DNA of 64,000 bases from Cyclina sinensis (Eukaryota; Mollusca; Bivalvia; Venerida; Veneridae). The notes under the pieces were generated by a model that saw only the letters and a program-made list of their open reading frames with translations, ran no database searches and was not told the DNA's origin. The stretch's first letter is position 1, and each line of letters opens with the position of its first letter. The position numbers and the translations under genes were made by a program. This document shows positions 39,901 through 51,900 of the stretch, piece by piece. Location: NCBI GenBank assembly GCA_012932295.1, contig JAAONU010000002.1, forward strand, positions 16,219,388-16,283,387. The letters are read 5' to 3'.

Positions 39901-42900
39901 TTTTCCAAAATGTCTTTTTATGAACATGTATGCCTTCAAGTTACATTGTAAAAATGTAGCTTTATTTTAATTCACATGCAACAACGAACTCTACTGCTCA
40001 AGTAAAACAGTGATGTGTTGTAATATATCTACAAAAAAGGAGCTTAAGTTACCACTTGATTTGACGGTACTTTTCTCTTCCAAACAGATATTGATGAGTG
40101 CGCTAGTTACACTGACGACTGCCATTCCAACGCTACATGTATAAACACTGTAGGCAGCTTTACTTGTGTCTGCAAAACTGGCTTTAGTGGGAACGGGACT
40201 ACATGTACAGGTAACATTACACTAAAAACAATTGACAATGTATTTTAACTACAAGTATCTTAAAACCACATCTACAGATTTCTCCCTTTTTCCCTGCAGT
40301 AATTTTGTTCTGGTAAAGAATCCATTGCCAAAGGACAATGCCTTCTCTGCATGAAATAAATATTTATGTTTTTGCAAATGTTTAATTTTTCAGTATTAAC
40401 ATGCGGCTAATATTTGCTATTGATACAAAAGAACACGATATTCAGAAAAAAATTGTTATGGAACTAAACATTAGCGGTATTATAAATTATAGTAACAGTT
40501 GGAACACAGGTACTTATTGCTATTCCCTCTCTGGAAAAAGGAGACAATTAGATCTGTGGAGATGGCAATCTTAAAGGCAATATTGGAAGACATACATTTA
40601 GACATACATTTCAAATGTCACAGTCTTTATTTTCTAAGTTTTCTAAGTTAGACCTAAAGGAATGGAATTGTTTTTGGTTATGAAGGATTTTTTCCTAAAT
40701 ACAGTTCTATACAATTTAGTAATTATGTACAATAAAAATATTAAATTGGTAAAGTTTAAGTCAATATTGGAAAGCATAACCATTTATCTGATATGATGAA
40801 ACGAGGGTCATAATCATCTTTTTCTAGATTAACTTTGGTTAGCTTTCTTTAAAGGTACATTTTACGAACCGATTTCCAGATTAGTTTCAATTAGCTTAAC
40901 ATCTGTATATTAATTATTTAGGGGCCTTTATAAAGATGGTTCGCTTTTATTTATCTTCCGTATTTCAATATACATTTTAGACATTCCATTTGTGTAAATG
41001 TTGTTTTTGTGACTTCACCTCCAAGACATCTATGTTTGGACATTTCTTTTAAAAATCCGGCCAATAAGAAAACTTATATGAACATGTATGACAGATTAGT
41101 TTAAACGAGTTTAACATCTGAATATTCATTATTTAGGGACCTTTATAAAGATGGTTCGCTTTTATTTATCTTCCGTATTTCAATATACATTTTAGACATT
41201 CCATTTGTGGAAATGTTGTTTTTGTGACTTCACCTCCAAGACATCTATGTTTGGATATTTCTTGTAAAAATCCGGCCAATAAAGATATATTGTTTCAGAT
41301 TGTATTATTAAGTAAAATTGTAATTTGATAGATTGAAAGTTGAACATGCTCAAAACCGCAGGTTTATTTTACTTCAAAAAGATTTGAATGGCTTCTTATC
41401 AAACAACACATATTTTTAACTTTTTTTGTACATTTACATATACCATGCATGACTTGATTTGTGGCATATCGTGATCATTTTATGAATTTTCCTTTAGCAA
41501 CATTTCATTTATGCTTGTTACTTTAAACATTATTTTGCAGATGTTGATGAATGTAGTGATGGAAGTAACAACTGTGACACAAATGCGGAATGTTCGAATA
41601 CTGTCGGAAGTTTCACATGTGCCTGTAACACCGGCTACAACGGAAATGCAACAGTTTGCACAGGTATATAATTTGATTTATAATTATCTTTGAAATATAA
41701 AAACATTATCAAAGGCTTGAACGGAGGTTCTTATAAGATTAATGAAAATTGACGACATCGTATAACGAAGCCTACATTAGCGATTGAAATTATTAATTTT
41801 CCAGTTACAATACTGTTTCAGACATCTTGTTACTTTACATTTGATACCCAATGTCAAAACAAGTTCAGTTGATCGAACTATTTTAGTCAGTGCAACCAAG
41901 TAAATAATACGAAAAAGCAACCAAATAAAGAAATACAAAAAGTGTATTTCAGAACTTGTACGAAGTGTCTTTTTTTTGTAAGTAAATAAGGGATAAAAGA
42001 ATGTTTTTTATTGCATCACTTATTTAATTAATGCTTATGTAGATTTTATTCCATAAATGTCGCCTGTTAAACTTCCATTGAAAAAGAACTTTTCAATGTA
42101 GATATTGATGAATGCAGTGATGGCAGTAACAACTGTGACACAAATGCCGAATGTACAAATACTGTAGGTAGTTTCACCTGTGCCTGTAACACCGGCTACA
42201 GCGATAATGGAACAGTCTGCACAGGTATATAGTTTGTATACAAAATCTAGAAATATGAAATCTTAATAAATAAACTGTACTTACTTGTACTAAACTGAAC
42301 TTTTAAAATTATGTTAAAATCTATAAAATCGTAGAAATATTGCTTGTTGATGTTTGTATTGTAAAAAATAAATAGCTAGATTGATAAAAAATAAGTAAAT
42401 GAATTAGTTAATAAAGCAAACATCTAAGTTGACAGACAGACACAGTGTAGGAGCATATTATGTAGCAATATCATAAAAAATAAGTTAATAATTTCAATTG
42501 TCAATTATTGTTAAAGGTCATGTGACACGACTATAGCAACTTTGTCTATTCAAAATAATCATAATGGACTGATTAAAATGGTTTAATTGCCAAATTATGA
42601 AAATATTGCTTTTGATAAGAAAAAGCGTGTTTTTGATGATCGGCTATTTCCGTTTCGACATCGGTAGTTTCCGCTGCAATTTTTGGCTGTGACGTAGATT
42701 TATCCCTACTGTCCCAGGCAGAAGTGCAGAATTACACTGTTCATAACATATCCGTTTTTAAATGAAAAAATAACACTAAACCACAAGTGCAAGAAACAAA
42801 ATAAAGGCACACTTATAAAAATAACATGCTATAAATTGTAAAATAAATAAAACAATGTGATCACTTCTCGATTTTTATAAGTAAATTCAAACTTTGTGCC

Positions 42901-45900
42901 GGGAGAACGGTTTGTAATTTTACCTTTATAAATATTAATAAATATTCCAATTTCTTCCATATTGTGGTCCTATATAAAACTATTTCCTTCACGTTTTAAC
43001 ATGCTGCGTAACCATTCCTCACTTAATGTTTACGTCATAAACAAATTCTTTTTCATTTAAGTGTAGTAAAATTGAAGTGAATTTAGGTGATCTAATGTGT
43101 TAACATTTGTGTCACTGGAATGGTAATTCACACTACAGTGTAATTTCACGTTGGGATATTGTTTGAAAATAATAATATGGCATGTCCATCAAGTAAAAAT
43201 TTGTATCTGCTTATAAATCAATATCCAATGAAATGTCAAAGATCCATATATCACGCCTTATACTGTGGGATTTATGCAAATTAACCTGCCAAAATGGGAC
43301 CCTTGTATATTCTGCATAGCTGTCAAAACAAAGCAATTAACTTTTTATGACCCAATTAATGATAAAGTTGAGACAAATAGCAAAATTTTATGGCAAGTGA
43401 TCTTACAAATTGATTGAATTACTTTTGATTAGTCAAACTTGTGAAAACATTATGTAATAGCTTGTTCCAGTTAACATGTCTGAATGATTTTTAGTAAAGA
43501 AGCTTCCTTGCAGATACATATTTTAATTAGATAATTAAATGTAATGGATCTATTTGTGATGAAAATAAAAATCATTCGACTTCTAAATGTGAACAAATTA
43601 AAACAAAAACAAAAACAATGTGTTTGTGTTAAGATATTGACATAGTTTTATGGCTTCTTCATATTATTTTTTCTATGATCATTATTTTCTTTTTTTAATG
43701 TTGAATGAATAAGCAAAAAAAGTAGGCAGTTATAATGAAAAAAGTCATAGATCTAATCAAAGATTACTTACACGTACCTCAGGCAAAATATACCACAGAC
43801 AAATAAGCAACACATCACTGTAAAGAGAATGTTTTTTATGGAAAAAAATCTCTCGATTGGAGTTAGTTAATCAAGTCTTCCAAAAAACTGCATCGGATAA
43901 AAATAAGCATGTTCAAAATTTTTTTCGATCAGTTACTTGAAAAATATCTCTAGATATTTTCACTGATGTATCTTTTAATTCTATAACCCTAATTAAACTA
44001 GCCTCTATATAATATTGCTAATTGGCTTCGTAATTCCATCAAAATTTCAAATTATTTATTTTAAAAAATCTTCAATGTGTATTCATGATGTTAGCTTGAC
44101 CTATTCAAATTTGTTTTTTTTTACTATATTCAGTCTACATTTTCACTTTCCATCATAATTTTTAAGATTTTGTTAACAATCCAGGCAGCTGTGTCAAGTG
44201 GAAAGAGATAAATGTGCGTCACTTCCGGTTTCGCTCGTGACAAGTGCGCGCGACCAAGTGCGTGAAATATGGATTTTAATTTGCTATAAAAACATCTTTA
44301 AGATGAAAATTACCTGCGGAATTTTTTAAAACTGTCATAGTTAGATATATAGTTTTCGCTCATATTAAAATTTTGAGGTCAAAAATTCGTGTCACATGAC
44401 CTTTAAAGTTTATTTTACTGGCGATTGGTATCTTAGTTCATCACATAGCTTTTCCACAAACCCTTCCAACGTTTTTTTATGTTGCTCCGTTTCTTTTCGG
44501 TAGATATCAACGAATGCAGTGATGGAAGTAACAACTGTGATGATAATGCGGCATGTACAAACACTGCCGGTAGTTTTACCTGCTCGTGCAAAGACGGCTA
44601 CACTGGTGATGGGGTTACTTGTTCAAGTAAGATAATTTAGTTACAACTCATTTACATTTCATCTTATATTGTTTAATTGTTGAAGTATTTTGCAGATAAA
44701 TGTCATTTGTAAGTGTAAATTATTGACATGTTGTGTAAATATCTATTATTGGTATAGTAAAAAGAAAAAAAAGTCGGAGCTACAAATGAATTTTAGGGGT
44801 CAATGTGTCGTGACTTGGTGTAATGCCAAGCTTTTTTAATTTAACGAGGCCACAGTTGAGTAACATTATTGCTAAACAATGGTACATCCAAAGTAGTCTT
44901 ACGAACACAAAAGTCCATAACAGAAAGATGCAATGGATTTTAGAATACACAACCTAGAGCGGAATTCGAACTCCGATCTCCCGCGTGACAGGCCAACACT
45001 CTAACCACTGAGCCAAGGAATCGATTCCCTAACACAGTGGTCAGAGATTGTATATATATAATTATAGTTAGGTGTGCTGTAGACTGTAACAGTATATAAT
45101 CGATTTGTGTTTCGTTTTAATTTGTTTTCTTATTTGTTTTTGTTCGCATATTTGATTAATTTGCCAGCTGGATTACTGAACAATAAATTTTAAAGTATCA
45201 AGTGAATTTTGCAGCTTCAGGTTTACAATTTCTGGTATACGGAGTGGCCGCTGGTGACAGCAGTATGACAGGCGTCGATGACGCATGCCTTGCAAGAGTT
45301 GACGTCACCTACCAATTACCATTTATGAATAGGATGTTTCGGTTCTTTTTCGTACGCAATCTTACAATTAATCTTATCCATCAATCAGTCTAGTTTTGTT
45401 ATTATTCTCTTCAAAATCGTAAGCAGACGCAAACAATACTATCCAAAAGTTGTTGAAAAATGGATTTAAGTTGTGTGCACGTTGCTTACTTTGGAACGTT
45501 TTTTGGTAAAATATTGAAAAACAGCACTCAGCATGTTGTGTGTGTGTATAGAATGTTAATGATGAACAACCCATCCAAATTCTGAATACGTAATCACTAG
45601 CAGTTTTTTTATTACTTTTGGGTTCATTAAACAAACATGTTATCAAGTCTAAATAAAAGTATACAAAGGATAGAAAGAGCTTTACACCTGTTACTGTATG
45701 GAAAAAAGTACCATTAAGTTGCAGTTGATGATAAATTGTTGTCTGCCTTTTTAAAATCAGAAGCAATTAAGACTATGAAATGTATCTATTTTATTTGATC
45801 TGCGGTCAAAATAAGATATTTTTCCTCATTTATTGTTTTTAGCTTAAAGATAAAACGACCGTTTTCAATTTATGCAGATATGTCCAAATGGAATAATCAG

Positions 45901-48900
45901 TTTTGGAAGACGCTACAACAGTTATACAGTACCGGTGAATCAAGGATCCAGAAACGACCTGAATAACATTTACGCACTGGCTCCCTATTTCGCGGATATG
46001 ATCTTAACGTCCACTGGCAAAATCTGGTACCAGGCGTACGATCGAACTTTAGGGGAATCGGAAGAAAAAGACGTTGTTTTCAATTTTGTGCAGAGCCTAG
46101 TCAGCAAAACCTACAAAATACAAATAACGCCCATTTATGTTTTCAAAGCAACTTGGGACAGAGTACCGCGGTTCGGAGGACCTGTCGCAGAGGTAAATTA
46201 GATAAACGAATAAATAAACTGCAGTGAAGAAAGCGAAAGAACAAAATAAGTAAACAGAAGGGAAATAAAGTGAATAAACAAACAAACGAACGGACAAAGT
46301 AATGAATGAATGAATGAATGAAGGAATGAAGGAAGGAATGAATTTTTTTAGTATCATTGAGTTTCAATTGTATTCTATTTTCAGTAGATTTTTTTTAAAA
46401 TAATAAAAGGGAAGAACAGGATTTTTCTGGTTCGAAATATTACAGTTGTACTGAAGTAAACGTGTTTCCTTCTTTTTTTTCAATAAATAATGTTTTACTA
46501 AAGTAAACAACATTTCTTTGTTCAGTTAATAATGTTTTACCAAAGTCAACGCCTTTTCTGGTTAAGTTTAATGTTTTGCTGAAGTGAAATACCTTTTTCT
46601 TCAGTTTAATATTTTACTGAAATAAATAACTTTTCTTCGTTCACTTAATAATGTTTTACTGAAGTAAACGACTTTTCGATGTTCAGTTTAATATTTTACT
46701 GAAGTAAAGGACTGTTTTCGTCGGTTTAATAATTTCCTGTAGTAAACGACATATCTTTCTTCAGTTAATAATGATAAATGGACGTGAACGACTTTTCTTT
46801 TTTCACTTAATAATATTTTACTAAACGATGGTTTTGCTCAGTTAATAATGGTTTACCTAAGTAAACGACTTTCCTCTTTAGTTTAATGTTATACTGAAGT
46901 AAAAGACTCTTTTTTGTTTAGTGTTATGTATTACTGAAGTAAACGACTTTTATCTTCAGTTTAGTGTTTTACTGTCGGAACGACATTTATTTGTTCAGCT
47001 AATAATATTTTACTGAAGTAAACGACGTTTCTTTGTTCGGTTTATAATACTTTAATGAAGTAAACGACTGTTCAGTGGACACTGAATAATGTTCCACTGA
47101 AGTAAACGACTTATTTGTTCAGTTAAAAATGTTTTACTGAAATAAACGGCTTTACCTTGTTTAGTTGAAGTATAAGTAGAAAACAACTTACAGTGCTTTA
47201 ACTGAAGTAATCAGTCGTGCTACCATTTACAGGTTGAAATGTTCAAGCAAGATGTACGCTTTCTGATGTAGGCTGTATAAATCGCACATTCACAGTAATA
47301 TTTATAAAGATTGCCATATTTTTCAGACTGTCACGTTCCAAGTTCTGTATGTGACTGACGGTGAAATGGCCTATTCTTTTTACATCTACGGTGATATGCA
47401 GTTTGACAACAGCGTTCAGTTTATAGGATTATTAACGAACGGTTTTGCCGACGGGTTCAGTGACTCCCCAGACGGTACCTACCTTGCGAGACCTAATCTC
47501 AACTTGGAGCTTGGACGTATGTTTCACTGTTAATGTAGAGATTCTATGCTTAATTCTTTTATAAGCATTTCAATCTCTTTAAAAGATAGTTTTAAAATCT
47601 ATTGACCCCTAGGTTTTAGCTTAAAATACTTTCTTTAAAAATAAAGGTAATTCAAAATGCCCTATGTACGGCTAGAAAACGGAAGAAGCAAAACATTCCG
47701 GTAGCGGAATTCGAACCAATGCACTGCAAGGATGGATGACTAGCTTACCAACTGTTCAACAAATCAACATTTTCCTACTTTTGTCCGTAATGTACAATAT
47801 TAAAAGTCTTTACCACTTGACAAATGGGGTAGTACATTTATTGATGAACATATAAAATGAAAAAGTACCTGTTAATTCTGATGTGCTTTCTTGACAAAAT
47901 GTTAAGACAGGTTAAGACACTAAGTTTCAATGTGCTCTTGACACATACAGCAATAATTTCTATATATGTAGACATTTTCTGTTTATGCATCGGAAGTTAC
48001 CCGCATTAAAATAAAGCTAAATAATATGATAAAATACACGAAGCGTACTGCACGGTTCTCTTAAGAATAATTATAATTTGTGCGTGAAGGTAGTACTGAC
48101 ATCGAAGATCAAAGTTCGATATTCAGTTTGGAGCGAATATCGAGCCAGTTCTGAGATCGATATTAAGCAAAAAGATTATGAATTTTGAGCTAAGGCGAAT
48201 TTCGAGCACCTCTGATATCGATTTTAAGATTAAATAAATTTGTAAAATATAGCCCTACTGGAATAATGAGGTCACAGTGACCTTGAAAAGCAAAATGGTT
48301 TCCGGTGAATAAGTTTAGAATTCTTGGGCCCGTTTCCTCAAACATTGGGAAAAGAGTCAACTCGGCCCTATACCAACTCGGCACGGGTCAACTCGGCACG
48401 GGTCAACTCGGCCCACTTTAAAAAATATATATAACGTATTAACTTTGCTTTGCATGTTGTAAAGGTAAATGAATAATAAGAAATATCTTATTATTAAATA
48501 ATTATACATTGTACTTCTGCCGAAATAAAGTATATTTGTTATATTTATAAACTCTCTCTGTCTGTCTCTTTATGAACTACGTAAATAACCGAGGTAAATC
48601 GAGTGAAAAAAACAGTTGTTTCCCTTAGTTTCCCTTCGCTTGCATAAGAATGCAAATTTAGCCGTGTTTGGGGCGATTAAATGTGCGATTTTAAAATTTA
48701 TTACATCAATTAAAAGCTGGTGATCTTAGCTTCCTCTCAGTGTATATTTCAACACATTGTTTGACACTGAAGGTATTTAAATTTACGGTTAAACCTACCA
48801 CGAGTCAGAAATACAGTGAGATACACAATCGGTTATCTTTACTCGCAATTCTACTGATAAGAAAAGCCTGTCTGCTTCTAGTTCGGAAACTGTCAATCCG

Positions 48901-51900
48901 TGTGTTATAAATAATTACAATAATTACAATAAATAGTGATAACACAAACCTAAATATTAATAACTGAAAAGTGGGTCGAGTTGACCCGTGCCGAGTTGGA
49001 ATAGGGCCGAGCTGACTCGGGGGCCGAGTACGTTTTAGGGCCGAGCTGACCCGGATTCAAACATTGTATATAAGTTGTTCATGACTTGTAGATTAGCCCT
49101 TTAGTTTTTTAGGTCACCATGTCAAAGGCCATGGTCACAGTGTCCTTGATAGCAAAATGGTTTCCAATCAATAACTATAGAACGCTTGGTCCCAGCTCCT
49201 AAAAACTTCATGGCTGCTTCTAGGGATAAGGCGCTAGGGGGGCATAAATGTTTTACAAACATCTCTTGTTTTATTTGATTTATACTTTCATGTTTAAAGT
49301 TGATTTACAAATGTTTAATTAAAACTTCAAAATCTTGGTGAACTTACCTTGTGTTCCGGAGAATAAAAATCAGCAGCATAATACGAGTGTAAATGACAGT
49401 TATAACATTCACTGCATTCTTTAATATTAATCCTAGCTTTCACTTTTTTTCACTGCAGGAAAAAAATAGACTTTACTTCTTCAGTTTGACGGTTGTACAT
49501 TTGATTCAAATAAAATAAAACATACAATACTGGAAAAAAATGACATTTAATTCCAAATAGAATTTCCAAATGTTAAAATGCTATGTCCTTATCAGAGCTA
49601 CAAATGCTAACAGGACGTCAATTTTAACTAAGCAAATATGTGATTGCATAATAGTCTGTGACATATCCGTGTTTGGATAAGCCTGTGTTAATTTTCGTTT
49701 GATCTTCGAAAACCCGTTATACTTGGTTGGTTTCAAGTTTGACCGAATTTTCCTGTCATGAACAAAATGCCACAGGCGTTATAATACCCTGTCAAATAGT
49801 AATGATACTAAATTACCGTTTTTTTAACAAAGTCTCACAAGTTAACGCCTACAGTTATTACTATTATATTGTGCTTGTCAAAATTTGGACTTTGCTGTTT
49901 GTTTGTGTTTGTTTAATTCAATCAATTGATTGATTGATAAATACACTGAATTTAATAATTCTCATAGTAAATCTGTGAAGTCAAAACAATATCGGCGGAA
50001 CCATTTCGTACGAATTATTTCTTTTTTGAAAAATACAAAATAAGCAATCAATTTATTTAACATATTTTCATGCAACAAACAGGCATTTTTCCGATAATGT
50101 TACCGATTGTAGTCATTATCAATTGAGATAAAAAGAAGCACGTCACAAGCTAAATTGTCACGTGACAAGATAGCGCGTTCCGTCGGTCGACAGATGACTG
50201 AAAAATCGCAAATTTTGGTTAAGCATTTCTAATTAAATATTCTTTCAATATTCGTAAAATTTTCAAAACTTAACAATAAATGCACAAACTTTATTATGGT
50301 ATCAGTTGAATTTTTGACTTTCGCCTCCCTTTAAGCCGTTCAATACAAAAACATTGTCTACCATGCTCATAATTGCTCTAAATCCAACCTGTGCTTCACG
50401 TATATATTACAATGTTGAGCCCAATTGTTCAAGATGTTATTAAGAATACGAGTAAAAAGTTTAACTAATGTACTAAATAACGTAATACCTCTGTACTTGT
50501 CTACATTATTATGCTACCTTTCTTGTGTAAGGGTATCACATAATGAAGGCTTACATTAGTTTATATACCTTAATTATCAGCAACTGTTTGATTAATTTAA
50601 AGAGAAAATAGTCTGCTGGAATCATAAGAATTGACTTTTTGAAAATGGTTTCGCACTGATGTTTATTCGTTGAATGACAGCTCTTTGATGTTTTTGGTCG
50701 ATGTAAGTTTGTCAGCATTATTTTTCAAACTCTAAAAGTTGGTCTGAATTCAGCTAAAAATTACTAAATGAATGAATATCAAGAGTTTTCTGCTTTAATG
50801 ATTTTATCTTGAGTTCCGACTCTTTGATGTTTGTTCTTCACATGCCATTCAAAGTTACTTTGTGTTATGTCTTAGTAAATATTTGTAGGATTTCAATTAA
50901 ACATTTCACCACTAATAAATTACATAAACATTCGATGGTGTTTTTCCTCCCATAGCCCAGTCTAAGTCTGTTCTTTTTTCAGCAATTAATTATTGGAGTA
51001 TAATCAAACTTCTTTAGTACTTAGCCCAGATTTGCATGTCCTCAGCATGTAGTGTGTGTATTGAGTCTTTTTTCTTTTTTTTTCCTTTTCTTTTCTTTCT
51101 TTATTTTTTTATTGCAGGATGGTGTGCGTGTTTATCCATATAGTTGACTTATACAGCTAGGCTAACTTTCATAGAATATTGTTTCTTGAATTTTTCAGCC
51201 AATCTTTTTTATATTATGGCAAACAAAATATAGATGTAGCATTTTTTTGTGTCAAGGCGGTATCTGGAGATATTCATCAGCTTTAGTGATTGATATTGTG
51301 CTAAGTGGGTCTGTGAGGGGGTGTTGAGATTTTTGCGTATACCCTCTCTCCCTAATTTTTGAGGGCAAAAGTGGGTTCTTAATGTTTTAATTATATCCTC
51401 ATGATTTTACACTAACAAAATTGCGTACAAATATTTTTTTGTCATTTTTGTATAAGTAAGTGTTCATTAGTAAAATTTGATACTTAGCCGCTTGACCTGT
51501 TTAAATTTATCAAAGCATACTGATATGAAATAAACACTGACCGGCTTTAAAAGTCAATGGATTAATAAATACAGCGGTGCTGACTCTCTCAACGAATTTG
51601 AAATATACTGCATTATTACTTGACAAAATATAATTTCAACCACTAACGATTTTTTTCTAATGTTGTTGTTGTGAAAGAACACTGTTTTTCTTTTCCAACA
51701 TGTTTAAAAACAGACATCATTATCATATACTTCTCAGCATATCTGGGTGCAGCCAGTTTCGACCTGATTTCAAACGCTGAGCGAACGCCTAATTATGGAG
51801 CGCAGTGTCTCATTTGGGCTCGGCAGCAGACGATTTACGGATCACTGTATAGGTCTCAATTGAATTGGATGCCCGAATGCCCTTGCTGGTCATTCTTTTT

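Larger units (their letters stand above)
34423..41283 (+). repeat. Truncated, diverged macrosatellite copy 4 (exons A4, B4, G4, H4)
   Basis: Homology to the unit continues after copy 3, but only four cbEGF exons are present. After B4 the intron passes directly into sequence like that before exon G, so C, D, E and F are missing; no exon I follows H4. The copy is visibly more diverged than copies 1-3 and ends in a local direct repeat, after which unit homology stops. Confidence 0.85.
47517..51737. other. 4.2-kb intron between NIDO and AMOP
   Basis: Largest intron in the window. It holds the tRNA-like piece (47692), a repeat with an AGGTCA palindrome (48269), the CGGC-rich inverted-repeat element (48348-49056), a second degenerate copy of the surrounding repeat (49110-49270), and a pyrimidine tract (51067-51110). 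The sequence at about 50130-50336 ends CGCCTCCCTTTAA and may be one end of another MITE; no partner end was found. No exon-like open frame with splice sites was seen. Confidence 0.75.

Noticed and set aside
1..41283. CRISPR-like array or bacterial operon structure because of regular repeats
   Set aside because: Repeats are exon-plus-intron units with splice sites; spacers are homologous introns, and nothing prokaryotic is present.
45374..45766. 130-codon minus-strand open frame
   Set aside because: Lies in an intron of the NIDO region, low complexity, no recognisable domain.
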